64,000 nucleotides of DNA from Sphingopyxis sp. FD7 (GTDB lineage Bacteria > Pseudomonadota > Alphaproteobacteria > Sphingomonadales > Sphingomonadaceae): the NCBI RefSeq assembly GCF_003609835.1, contig NZ_AP017898.1, positions 2,728,001 to 2,792,000 of the forward strand, written 5' to 3'. The translations under genes and the position numbers were made by a program. The notes under the pieces were generated by a model. The model searched no databases, had not been told where the DNA came from, and was given only the letters and a program-made list of their open reading frames with translations. How positions within the stretch are numbered: position 1 is the stretch's first letter; each line of letters begins with the position of its first letter. Shown piece by piece: positions 35,175 through 43,265 of the stretch.

Positions 35175-35783
35175 TCAGACGAAACTATCACGCTTCGCCG
35201 TCGCCAGCAACATGGTGATATAGTCGCGCAATACAGCAATGTTGCGGTCGAAATAGCCGATGTCGCGATAGGTGCGCGCCTGCATCACCGCGCCCTCCAT
35301 CACCGTCAGCACGAACTCGCCGAGCGCCTTTGCGTCGGTGCCGGGCGGCAGGCGGTCGGCGGCCGCGTCGAAGCAGCGCGCGATCGCCGCGGACCAGTTG
35401 GTGAAGTTCGCCGCCATCAACTCGCGCACCACGGGGTCGGGCTCGTGGATTTCGAGCGCGAGGCTGCCGATCGGACAGCCATAGGTGCAATCGGTGACGA
35501 TCAGATGGGTGCGATACCCGCCAAGCAGTGCAAAGACGCGCTCGATCGGATCGTCGACCCCCGCCCAGTTGGGCGCGAGCAACATCTCCTCGATCCCGTC
35601 GCGATAAAGTTCGAGCACGCCGACGAGCACGTCCTGCTTGCCGGGGAAGAAATGATAGAGGCTGCCCGAATGAACCTGGCTGCGCGACAGGATGTCGGAC
35701 ACCGAGGTCGAGAGATAGCCTTTCTCCCAGAACAGCTCCATCGCGGTCGCCAATATGCGCTGGCGTGTATCGGCGGCGTTCAT
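35175..35783 (-). CDS. TetR/AcrR family regulator
   Basis: This 202-residue repressor-type regulator has an N-terminal helix-turn-helix (residues 8-55, including TSVSDILSRSQVHSGSLYHFFPGK). Its ligand domain carries CTYGCPIGSLALE, a motif of the TetR subgroup related to LmrA/YxaF and quinone or electrophile-sensing members, where the cysteines may sense ligands. It lies between the four-helix membrane gene and the DUF4287-like gene, spaced 9-21 bp, and probably regulates this three-gene unit. Confidence 0.92.
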   Translation of the reverse strand: MNAADTRQRILATAMELFWEKGYLSTSVSDILSRSQVHSGSLYHFFPGKQDVLVGVLELYRDGIEEMLLAPNWAGVDDPIERVFALLGGYRTHLIVTDCTYGCPIGSLALEIHEPDPVVRELMAANFTNWSAAIARCFDAAADRLPPGTDAKALGEFVLTVMEGAVMQARTYRDIGYFDRNIAVLRDYITMLLATAKRDSFV

Positions 35784-35792
35784 CGCGAACCC

Positions 35793-36347
35793 TCAGCCCG
35801 CACGATCGTAGGCCGCGCGCAGCCAGTCCGCCACCGCGCCCCCCGGCTCCTCGCCCGCGTTGATGCGGATGCGGTGCGAGACCATCGCGTTCCAGCTCCC
35901 CGCCAGTTCGAGCCTGCCGACCGGTTCCTCCCCCTTCAGCGCGAGGCCGATGTCGAAGCGATCCTTGGTCGAGGGCATCAGCAGCGCAAACTGCTTCTTG
36001 CGGCGGAGGCTGACATAGCCCTTTTTGGGCGCCAGCCCGACATCGCCGCCAAAACCCCGAACCAGCGCCACCAGCCGGTCGTAGAGCGGCCGCCAATGCG
36101 CTTTGGCGCCGTCGAACGCGGCATCGACCAGCGCGTCGTCATCCTGCGACAGCGACGACGAGGCATTCGCGGCATGGACGATCATATTGGCATAGCCATG
36201 ACCCAGCCCATGTTCGGTTTTCAGGTGATTCACCAGCGCCATATGGCCGGCGATCCCGGTGCTGCGCGCGGTGGCCACCCATTCATCCAGCCCCTTGCCC
36301 GTCTTGGCGCGCAGGCTTTCGCCCATCTTCGCGAACTCGTCGGCCAT
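35793..36347 (-). CDS. DUF4287/DUF5655-like protein
   Basis: This 184-residue cytoplasmic protein starts at ATG 36347 with GGGAGG at 6 nt. The N-terminal part (KTGKGLDEWVATARSTGIAGHMALVNHLKTEHGLGHGYANMIV) fits DUF4287, predicted to bind nucleic acid. The C-terminal half (YDRLVALVRGFGGDVGLAPKKGYVSLRRKKQFALL) fits DUF5655. Function is unknown. It is the first gene of the short operon with the TetR regulator. Confidence 0.82.
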   Translation of the reverse strand: MADEFAKMGESLRAKTGKGLDEWVATARSTGIAGHMALVNHLKTEHGLGHGYANMIVHAANASSSLSQDDDALVDAAFDGAKAHWRPLYDRLVALVRGFGGDVGLAPKKGYVSLRRKKQFALLMPSTKDRFDIGLALKGEEPVGRLELAGSWNAMVSHRIRINAGEEPGGAVADWLRAAYDRAG

Positions 36348-36444
36348 CGGCGACCTCCCTCGACAAAGAAGTTGATTGAACATTCAACCAAGGAACTTGT
36401 CAAGAGGCTTGGCAAGGCCGCCGGTCGACCCGATATGGGCGCGC

Positions 36445-37146
36445 ATGTGCGTCGTCGCCCTTGCCTACCGCGTCCATCCCGACTGGCCGATCATCCTCAT
36501 CGGCAATCGCGACGAGTTTCATGCACGCCCCGCCGCGCCGCTCCATGCGTGGGACGACGGCAGTGGCATTGTCGCGGGGCGCGATCTCCAGGCGGGCGGC
36601 ACGTGGCTCGGCGTCCACACCCAGAGCGGCCGCGCCGTCGTCGTGACCAATGTTCGCGGCGCGATGCCCGATCCGGCGAAGGACTCGCGCGGCGCGATCG
36701 TGACCGATCTGCTGAGCGGGCAAGGCCGCTTCGCCGACCCGGCGGCGGCCGACCTCGACCGCTTCAACGCCTTCAACCTGTTTGCGGTCGGCAGCCACGG
36801 TCCGCGCCGTTTCACCAACCGGCCGCGGCCGCAGATTTCAAGCCTTGCGCCGGGCGTCCACGCGCTCGCGAACGAACCCGTCGACCGCCCCTGCCCACGC
36901 GCGGAGCGGCTGCGCGCCGCGCTCGCGGCGGTGGCGGCGGCGGGCGGCGATCCCGAAGGGCTGCTCGACACGCTGACGGCGGAAGGCAGCCCGGCGCTGT
37001 TCCTGATGGGTGAGGTTTATGGCACGCGCGCCTCGACACTGATCGCGGTGGCGACGGACGGCAGGGCCCGGATGGTCGAGCGCCGATATGAAGCGGGCGG
37101 CCGCCCCGGTGGAACGACCGCCCTCGATTTTCGGATCGGCGAATGA
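36445..37146 (+). CDS. NRDE (TANGO2-like) family protein
   Basis: This 233-residue protein begins MCVVALAY with the NRDE motif in LIGNRDEFHARP, FNAFNLFAVGS and LANEPVD. The cysteine right after Met suggests an Ntn-type or thiol role, as in the TANGO2 family, which is tied to heme trafficking in some organisms; this is not established here. I took ATG 36445 to keep Cys2 at the N-terminus. Confidence 0.86.
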   Translation: MCVVALAYRVHPDWPIILIGNRDEFHARPAAPLHAWDDGSGIVAGRDLQAGGTWLGVHTQSGRAVVVTNVRGAMPDPAKDSRGAIVTDLLSGQGRFADPAAADLDRFNAFNLFAVGSHGPRRFTNRPRPQISSLAPGVHALANEPVDRPCPRAERLRAALAAVAAAGGDPEGLLDTLTAEGSPALFLMGEVYGTRASTLIAVATDGRARMVERRYEAGGRPGGTTALDFRIGE

Positions 37147-37147
37147 T

Positions 37148-37176
37148 CTCGTCGTCCCCGCGAAGGCGGGGGTGAC
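37148..37176. repeat. Family J repeat half
   Basis: A CCCCGCGAAGGCGGGG palindrome, related to the paired element at 61011-61097. Confidence 0.55.
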
Positions 37177-37197
37177 GGCCCGCGATTCGCCCGGCGC

Positions 37198-37746
37198 CTA
37201 TTTCGGCGCCAGCACCATCAGCATCTGACGGCCTTCGGTGCGCGGGTGCGCCTCGACCTTCGCGACCTCGGCGGTCAGTTCGGCGACGCGCTGGAGCACG
37301 TTGAGGCCCAGCTGCGTGTGGCTCATCTCGCGGCCGCGGAACCGCATGGTCATCTTGACCTTGTCGCCTTCCTCGAGGAAGTCGAAGACCTTCTTCATCT
37401 TCACATCGAAATCATGGTCGTCGATGTTCGGACGCATCTTGATCTCCTTGATCTCCTGCGTCTTCTGGCTCTTGCGGGCGAGGTTCGCCTTTTTCTGCGC
37501 CTCATATTTATACTTGCCGACGTCGAGGAACTTGCACACCGGCGGGTCGGCGTTCGGGGACACTTCAACCAGGTCGAGTCCGACCTCGGCCGCCTGTTCG
37601 ATCGCTTCGGCAGTCAGCATTACGCCCAGATTTTCGCCTTCCTCGTCGATCACGCGGACTTTCGGGGAGGCGATGAATTCATTGTATCGCGGGCCGTTCT
37701 TCGGCGGCAGCGGCGCCATCGGGCGACGGGTCATGGGCGGGCGTAT
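37198..37746 (-). CDS. infC: Translation initiation factor IF-3, predicted ATA start
   Basis: IF-3 binds the 30S subunit and proofreads initiator tRNA and start-codon choice. The 182-residue product has the N-terminal domain with [24 protein letters not shown], the linker [20 protein letters not shown], and the C-terminal domain to LMVLAPK. The first ATG (37734) lies 20 nt past AAGGAG, too far. The in-frame ATA at 37746 lies 8 nt past it, giving an N-terminal IRPP extension (Met-initiated). Rare start codons are known for infC, which IF-3 uses to limit its own synthesis. rpmI and rplT do not follow. Confidence 0.93.
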   Translation of the reverse strand: MRPPMTRRPMAPLPPKNGPRYNEFIASPKVRVIDEEGENLGVMLTAEAIEQAAEVGLDLVEVSPNADPPVCKFLDVGKYKYEAQKKANLARKSQKTQEIKEIKMRPNIDDHDFDVKMKKVFDFLEEGDKVKMTMRFRGREMSHTQLGLNVLQRVAELTAEVAKVEAHPRTEGRQMLMVLAPK

Positions 37747-37760
37747 AGCTGTATCTCCTT
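37744..37760 (-). promoter_or_regulatory. Shine-Dalgarno and rare ATA start codon of infC
   Basis: On the minus strand AAGGAGAT (37760-37753) is followed after 6 nt by ATA (37746-37744), which is in frame with the protein. This arrangement matches autoregulated infC leaders. Confidence 0.65.
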
Positions 37761-37903
37761 GATCATTTCACAGGGGCGCGCGGCATCAAGCCGCGGCGCG
37801 ACCGTTGTTCATATAGTGATCGCGGCGGCGCCGTAAAGGTGGCGGCGGCAATCTGGCGCCGCTTTTCGGCCGACTGTGGCCGCTTGGTCACGCAAGCGCG
37901 CGC

Positions 37904-39106
37904 TCACCATTTGGTCGGCGCGGGGTCGATGACGCGAAAGCCCCCGGCGCCGATCTCGCTCACCTCGAGCGCGCGCTCGGCGATGCCGCGGTTGTTGAAG
38001 CGGAAAATGCCGTCGATGCCGCCGAAGCCGTCGGCGGCGAGCAGCCGGTTCACCGGGAAATTGGTCCCCGGCTTCCAGTCGCGCGCGATCCGAACGGTGA
38101 GCAGCACCGAATCATAGCCAAGACTCGCCAGCCGGTACGGCGCGCGGCCGAAGCGTGTGCGATATTTGGTCGCGAGCTGGCCATAGAGGCCGTCGGAGAC
38201 GCTGGCGAACCACGCCCCGCGCATCGCCGCATTGCCCGCGAGCGCGGCGTCGGTGTTCCACAGCTCGGTGCCGAGAATCTGGCGCTCGCCCGCGCCCTTG
38301 ACCACCGGTACGGCGCGAATGGCGTTGCCGCCGCTGTCGGCGATCAGCACCGCGTCGATCGCGCCCGCATTGGCCAGCCGCCGCGCCGCGCCGGTCAGCG
38401 CTGCCGCGCTGCGGTCATAGCTTTCGAGCGCGACGAGCGTGCCCCCCGCCTCGGCCACCGCGGCGCGGAAGGCCGCCGCCGAGCGGTCGCCATAGACATT
38501 CCTGGGCACCAGCGCGCCGAAGCGTTGATGCCCCCTGGCGCGCGAAAAGGCGACGATGCGCTCGACCGACTGGCCGGGGACGAACCCCATGATGAAGACG
38601 CCATTGCCCGCAACGCTCGTGTCGTTTGAAAAGCTCAGCACCGGGATTTTCGCGCCGCGCGCGATCGGCGCGACCGCCGCGACATCTTCGCTCAGCAGCG
38701 GCCCCAGGATCAGCTTGTTGCCGTCGGCGACCGCCTGCCGCGCCGCCGCGGCCGCGCCGAGCGCCGTGTCATAGGTGGTGATGCGCACGCGCTCGGTGCG
38801 CGAATCGAGCAGCGCCATCGTCGTCGCATTGGCGATCGCGGTGCCGACATCGGCGTTGGGTCCCGTCTGCGGGACGAGCAGCGCGACGCGGTGGCGGTCG
38901 GTGTCGGTGGGCAGGCCGGGGCCGACGCTTTCGCCCGGATCGCTCGGCGGCGGCGGGGTCGCGGGGCCGCCGGTCCTGGGCACGACCTGACACGCGGCGA
39001 GCACCCCCGCCAGCGCCACCGCGCCGAGTCCGCGCAGCAATTGCCGCCGCGGCGACGCATCATTTTGGCGCGAGCCGTCATAGCAGTTTGGGGCAGTTTC
39101 TGCCAT
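37904..39106 (-). CDS. LpoA-like penicillin-binding protein activator lipoprotein
   Basis: This 400-residue lipoprotein has lipobox LAGVLAAC and a proline-rich linker. A periplasmic-binding (type 1) domain over residues 80-395 includes VALLVPQTGPNADVG and LGPLLSEDVAAV, the LppC/LpoA pattern. LpoA activates PBP1a in gammaproteobacteria; alphaproteobacterial versions are assigned by fold. ATG 39106 is taken as start; ATG 39118 would share bases with the divergent rsmI start. Confidence 0.85.
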   Translation of the reverse strand: MAETAPNCYDGSRQNDASPRRQLLRGLGAVALAGVLAACQVVPRTGGPATPPPPSDPGESVGPGLPTDTDRHRVALLVPQTGPNADVGTAIANATTMALLDSRTERVRITTYDTALGAAAAARQAVADGNKLILGPLLSEDVAAVAPIARGAKIPVLSFSNDTSVAGNGVFIMGFVPGQSVERIVAFSRARGHQRFGALVPRNVYGDRSAAAFRAAVAEAGGTLVALESYDRSAAALTGAARRLANAGAIDAVLIADSGGNAIRAVPVVKGAGERQILGTELWNTDAALAGNAAMRGAWFASVSDGLYGQLATKYRTRFGRAPYRLASLGYDSVLLTVRIARDWKPGTNFPVNRLLAADGFGGIDGIFRFNNRGIAERALEVSEIGAGGFRVIDPAPTKW

Positions 39107-39116
39107 TTTCGGCGTC

Positions 39117-39977
39117 ATGCCAGATTCGACCATCTCAGATTCTCCCTTGCCCGGTCTCTATATCGTCGCGACCCCCATCGGCAACCTCGGCGACATCACC
39201 GCGCGCGCCGCGGCGACGCTGGCGTCGGCCGACCTGATCGCGGCGGAGGATACGCGCGTCACCGCCAGGCTGCTGGCGCACCTTGGCCTGCGCGTGCCGA
39301 TGACCCCCTATCACGACCACAGCGACGACCGCACGCGCGCCGCGCTGGTTGCCCGCATGGCAAGCGAGGTCGTCGTGCTGGTGTCGGACGCCGGAACCCC
39401 GCTGATTTCGGACCCCGGTTACAGACTGGTTCGCGACGCGCGCGCGGCGGGGCGGCACGTCACCACCCTGCCCGGCCCCTGCGCCGCGATCGCCGCGATC
39501 ACCCTCTCGGGGCTGCCGAGCGACCGCTTCCTCTTCGCGGGCTTCCTGCCGAGCAAGACCAAGGCGCGCGCCGACACGATCGCCGAGTTCGCGGGCCTGC
39601 GCGCCACGCTGGTTTTCTACGAAAGCGGCCCGCGCCTCGCCGCGGCGCTGGCCGCGCTCGCCGCCGGGCTCGGCAATCGCGAGGCGGCGGTCGCGCGGGA
39701 AATTACCAAGCTTTACGAGGAATGCGTGACCGGCCCGCTCGCCGACCTCGCCGCGCGCTATGAAAACGCCCCGCCGAAGGGCGAGATCGTCATTATCGTC
39801 GGCCCGCCCGGCGAAGCGGCCGCCGAAGAGGCCGACGACGCGACGCTCGACGCCGCGCTGCACGCCGCCATGGCCGACAAGCCTGTCGCGCAGGCGGCGA
39901 AAGCGGTCGCCAAACGCTTCGGCCGCGACCGCCACGAAATCTACGCCCGCGCGCTCGCGCTCAAGGAACAGGCTTGA
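39117..39977 (+). CDS. rsmI: 16S rRNA (cytidine-1402-2'-O)-methyltransferase
   Basis: This 286-residue tetrapyrrole-methylase-fold enzyme methylates the 2'-O of C1402 in 16S rRNA. GLYIVATPIGNLGDITARA, AAEDTRVTARLLAHL, VSDAGTPLISDPGYRLV and FYESGPRL are family motifs. It is divergent from the LpoA-like gene and overlaps the yraN start by TTGA, part of the common lpoA-rsmI-yraN-gshB neighbourhood. Confidence 0.95.
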   Translation: MPDSTISDSPLPGLYIVATPIGNLGDITARAAATLASADLIAAEDTRVTARLLAHLGLRVPMTPYHDHSDDRTRAALVARMASEVVVLVSDAGTPLISDPGYRLVRDARAAGRHVTTLPGPCAAIAAITLSGLPSDRFLFAGFLPSKTKARADTIAEFAGLRATLVFYESGPRLAAALAALAAGLGNREAAVAREITKLYEECVTGPLADLAARYENAPPKGEIVIIVGPPGEAAAEEADDATLDAALHAAMADKPVAQAAKAVAKRFGRDRHEIYARALALKEQA

Positions 39978-40324
39978 CCCGCGCCGCCGCCGAAGCGCGC
40001 GGCCGCCGCGCCGAGCGCCGCGCCGCCTGGTGGCTGCGTCTCCACGGCTGGCGCATCCTGGGCGAGCGGCTGCGCGTCCCCGTCGGCGAGGTTGATCTGG
40101 TCGCGCGCCGCGGGCGCACCGTCGCCTTCATCGAGGTCAAATGGCGCGACCGCGCCGCCGACCTCGACCTCGCCATCGATCCTTATCGCCTGCGCCGCGT
40201 CGCCGCGGCGGCGGCAATGCTCAGCCCGCGCTTCGCCCGGCCGCACGACGACATACGCATCGACGTGATGCTTCTTGCGCCGCGGCGCCTGCCACGCCAT
40301 CTGGTCCACGTCTGGCAACCGTGA
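39974..40324 (+). CDS. yraN: YraN family (UPF0102) nuclease-fold protein
   Basis: This 116-residue protein has the restriction-endonuclease-like pattern RGRRAERRAAWWL, PVGEVDLVAR and FIEVKWR (E...D...ExK). The TTG start at 39974 overlaps the rsmI stop, so it is translationally coupled. The family is linked to Holliday-junction or DNA processing but has no settled role. Confidence 0.9.
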   Translation: MTRAAAEARGRRAERRAAWWLRLHGWRILGERLRVPVGEVDLVARRGRTVAFIEVKWRDRAADLDLAIDPYRLRRVAAAAAMLSPRFARPHDDIRIDVMLLAPRRLPRHLVHVWQP

Positions 40325-40352
40325 CGGGTGGCAGCAACAACGCTCCATTCCG

Positions 40353-40426
40353 TCATCCCGGCGAAGGCCGGGATCTCGCCGGTGCGTCCGATTGCGACGA
40401 CGAGATCCCGGCCTTCGCCGGGATGA
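40353..40426. repeat. Paired inverted REP-like repeat, family A copy 3
   Basis: Perfect 25-bp arms 40353-40377 and 40402-40426, identical to the family unit, between yraN and gshB. Confidence 0.9.
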
Positions 40427-40477
40427 CGATTCAGGTTAGGCGCGCGGCCTGATGGCGCGCGCTGTGAGGAGAATAAA

Positions 40478-41431
40478 ATGACCCTGCGCGCCGCGGTGCA
40501 AATGGACCCGATGGACAATATCAACATCGGGGGCGACAGCAGCTTTCACCTGATGCTGAAGGCGCTCGAACGCGGCTATGACCTCTATCATTACGACGTG
40601 CGCGGCCTGACGTGGGAGGCTGGGCGGCTGACGACGAAGGCGCATCACGTGGTCGAGGCAAAGCGCGAGGCGGGCGATCATTACCGCTTTGGCGATTCCC
40701 TCACGCTCGACCTCGGCCGCGACGTCGATGTCGTGCTGATGCGGCAGGATCCGCCCTTCGACCTCGGCTATCTCACCGGAACCTGGCTGCTCGAGCGCAT
40801 CGCGGGCGAAACTTTGGTGGTCAACGACCCCGTGTCGGTGCGCAACGCCCCCGAAAAGATCTTCGTGCTCGATTTCCCCGAATATATGCCGCCGACGATG
40901 GTGACGCGCGACTTGGGCGCGGTGAAGGATTTTCAGGCGCGCCACGGCGCCATCGTCATCAAGCCGCTGCACGGCAACGGCGGCAAGGCGGTGTTCCGCA
41001 TCGACGCCGACGGCGGCAACCTCGGCGCGCTCGTCGAGCTGTTCGGACAGGTGTGGCCCGAACCCTTCATGGTCCAGCAATTCCTGCCCAGCGTTGCCCA
41101 GGGCGACAAGCGCATCGTGCTCGTCGATGGCGAGGTCGCGGGCGCGATCAACCGCAAGCCCGGCGAGGGCGAGTTCCGATCGAACCTCGCGGTCGGCGGT
41201 TATGCCGAAGCCGCCGACCTCACGGCGCGGGAGCAGGAAATCTGCGCCGCGCTCGGCCCCGCGCTCAGGGAACGCGGGCTGATCTTCGTCGGCATCGACG
41301 TGATCGGCGGCGAATGGCTGACCGAAATCAACGTCACCTCGCCCACCGGGATCGTCGCCATCGACCGTTTCAACAACAGCGATACCGCCGGCATGATCTG
41401 GGACGCAATCGCGCGGCGGATCGGCGGATAG
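40478..41431 (+). CDS. gshB: Glutathione synthetase
   Basis: This enzyme joins gamma-glutamylcysteine and glycine with ATP. The 317-residue ATP-grasp protein has VQMDPMDNINIGGDSSFHLM, VVNDPVSVRNAPEKIF, VIKPLHGNGGKAVFRI and EINVTSPTGI. AGGAG precedes the ATG. It lies 153 bp after yraN, with a REP pair in the gap. Confidence 0.95.
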   Translation: MTLRAAVQMDPMDNINIGGDSSFHLMLKALERGYDLYHYDVRGLTWEAGRLTTKAHHVVEAKREAGDHYRFGDSLTLDLGRDVDVVLMRQDPPFDLGYLTGTWLLERIAGETLVVNDPVSVRNAPEKIFVLDFPEYMPPTMVTRDLGAVKDFQARHGAIVIKPLHGNGGKAVFRIDADGGNLGALVELFGQVWPEPFMVQQFLPSVAQGDKRIVLVDGEVAGAINRKPGEGEFRSNLAVGGYAEAADLTAREQEICAALGPALRERGLIFVGIDVIGGEWLTEINVTSPTGIVAIDRFNNSDTAGMIWDAIARRIGG

Positions 41432-41432
41432 C

Positions 41433-41536
41433 GTCATTGCGAGGACCCCGGACTTGATCCGGGGGACGAAGCAATCTCCAGCTATCGCTTGTGTGCTGCG
41501 CAAGCTGGAGATTGCTTCGCTTCGCTCGCAATGACG
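41433..41536. repeat. Paired inverted repeat, family D copy 1 with a family H unit
   Basis: Arms built on GTCATTGCGAG...GAAGCAATCTCC face each other. The left arm is interrupted by CCCCGGACTTGATCCGGGG, the unit seen at 50894. The second family D copy is at 49834. Confidence 0.8.
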
Positions 41537-41577
41537 GCTAGAGATCGTCCAAACCCGATAAGGAAACCCCATCTCCC

Positions 41578-42186
41578 ATGACCGACTTCATCCTCGATCT
41601 CATCCATTCGTGGGGCTACCTCGGCATCGCGATCCTGATGTTCCTCGAAAATGTGTTCCCCCCGATCCCGTCGGAGGTCATCATGAGCCTCGGCGGCGTG
41701 ATGGTCGGACAGGGGCGCTTCGATTACTGGACATTGGTGGCGTTCGCGGTCGCGGGCACGACGCTCGGCAACTGGGTCTGGTACTGGATCGGCCGCTGGT
41801 ACGGCTATGAACGGCTGAAGCCGCTCGTCGACCGCTACGGCCGCTGGCTGACGCTCGACTGGGACGAGGTCGAAAAGCTGCACGACTGGTTCATCCGCTA
41901 TGGCTCGGGCATTGTCTTCGTGATGCGCTTCATGCCGATCGCGCGAACGATGGTGTCGCTGCCCGCGGGGATGGTCGCGATGAACCAGGCCAAGTTCCTG
42001 GTCTGGACCGCCGCCGGCTCGACGATCTGGATCGCCGCGCTCGCCGGCGCGGGCAGCTGGTTCGGCCGCCAGTTCGCCGAGGTCGAACGCTTGATCGGCC
42101 CCGTCGCGCTGATCGCCATCGGCTCGATCATCCTGCTCTACATCTATCGCGTCGTGACGTGGAAGCCGAAAGTGCGCGAGGATTGA
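41578..42186 (+). CDS. DedA family membrane protein
   Basis: This 202-residue inner-membrane protein of the DedA/VTT superfamily has FLENVFPPIPSEV near residue 22, FMPIARTMVSLPAGM (the conserved arginine region) and several membrane helices. Family members are now seen as undecaprenyl-phosphate or lipid flippases important for envelope homeostasis. It converges on xerC, with 76 bp between. Confidence 0.92.
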   Translation: MTDFILDLIHSWGYLGIAILMFLENVFPPIPSEVIMSLGGVMVGQGRFDYWTLVAFAVAGTTLGNWVWYWIGRWYGYERLKPLVDRYGRWLTLDWDEVEKLHDWFIRYGSGIVFVMRFMPIARTMVSLPAGMVAMNQAKFLVWTAAGSTIWIAALAGAGSWFGRQFAEVERLIGPVALIAIGSIILLYIYRVVTWKPKVRED

Positions 42187-42262
42187 TATCGGCTTGCGGC
42201 GAAGGCGGGGCGACGGTCAATTGGAACGTCCGCTTCGCACTCCCGAGGCCGATCTTCCGGGG

Positions 42263-43156
42263 TCACTCCGCCCGCGGATGCGCGCTCCGGTAAATGTCGA
42301 GCAGATGCGCCGCGTCGACCGCGGTATAAACCTGCGTCGACGCGAGGCTGGCGTGGCCGAGCAGTTCCTGCAGGCTGCGCAGGTCGGCGCCGCCCGCGAG
42401 CAGGTGCGTCGCGAAACTGTGGCGCAGCGCGTGCGGCGTCGTCCGCTCGTGCAGTCCCAGCGCGCGCCGCGCCGACCGCACGCTGGCGCGCACCACGCCG
42501 GGCCGGAGCGGCCCGCCGCGCGCGCCGAGGAACAGCGGCGTCTCTTTCGCGATCGGCCAGGGGCACGCCGCGACGTAACGCGCCACCGCCTTTGCCACCG
42601 CGGGCAGCACCGGAACGATCCGCGTCTTGTTTCGCTTGCCGGTGACGCGCAGCGTCTCGCCCAGCGGCAGCGCCGCGCCGGTCAGCGCCAGCGCCTCGCC
42701 GATGCGCAGCCCCGCGCCATAGAGCAGCAGCAGCAGCGCGAAGTCGCGCGCGCCGACCCAGGTTTCGCGCGCATTTTGCTCGACATCCTGCGCCAATCGC
42801 ATTGCTTCGGCGGGCGAAACCGGGCGCGGCAGGCCTTTTTTGACGCGCGGGGCGCGCATCTGCGGGACGCTGGCGCCCGATCCGCCGACGAAGCGCAGGA
42901 AGGTGCGCAGCGCGCTGAGTTCGCGCGCCGCCGACGCATTGCCCAGCCCCTCGGCCCGGCGGTCGGCGAGATAGGCGCGCAGGTCGTTGGCGGTCAGCGC
43001 CTTCAGCATCGCCGCATCGACCGCGCCGCCGCGATGCCGCGACAGAAAGGCACAGAAACGCTCCGCGGTCGCGATATAGGCGCGGCGCGTATGCTCCGAC
43101 CGGCGCTTCTCGTGCGCCAGATGGGCGTCCCAGTCGCGGATCAGATGTTGCGGCAA
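42263..43156 (-). CDS. xerC: Tyrosine recombinase XerC-like
   Basis: This 297-residue tyrosine recombinase has an N-terminal SAM-like domain (LIRDWDAHLAHEKRRSEHTRR). All catalytic residues are present: R151 (GLRIGEAL), K174 (GKRNK), H242 and R245 (HALRHSFATHL), H268 (LLGHAS) and Y277 (VYT). It resolves chromosome dimers at dif with XerD. No ATG fits; TTG 43156 has GAGGAG 5 nt upstream. The chromosome-type length and absence of nearby cargo argue against a phage integrase. Confidence 0.9.
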   Translation of the reverse strand: MPQHLIRDWDAHLAHEKRRSEHTRRAYIATAERFCAFLSRHRGGAVDAAMLKALTANDLRAYLADRRAEGLGNASAARELSALRTFLRFVGGSGASVPQMRAPRVKKGLPRPVSPAEAMRLAQDVEQNARETWVGARDFALLLLLYGAGLRIGEALALTGAALPLGETLRVTGKRNKTRIVPVLPAVAKAVARYVAACPWPIAKETPLFLGARGGPLRPGVVRASVRSARRALGLHERTTPHALRHSFATHLLAGGADLRSLQELLGHASLASTQVYTAVDAAHLLDIYRSAHPRAE

Positions 43157-43171
43157 AACGGCTCCTCTCAA

Positions 43172-43256
43172 TCCGCTCGTGTCGAGCGAAGTCGAGACAC
43201 CCATCGACGTGGCACAAGGCTGCGGGGCATCTCGACTTCGCTCGATGCAAGCGGGT
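43172..43256. repeat. Paired inverted repeat, family E copy 1
   Basis: Arms built on GTCGAGCGAAGTCGAGA face each other between hemW and xerC. The same unit occurs at 63749-63837. Confidence 0.75.
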
Positions 43257-43265
43257 TTGGCGAGC

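Noticed and set aside
42263..43156. The xerC-like recombinase as a phage or island integrase
   Set aside because: Length, domain layout and neighbours fit chromosomal XerC, and no attachment repeats, tRNA or cargo genes are visible.
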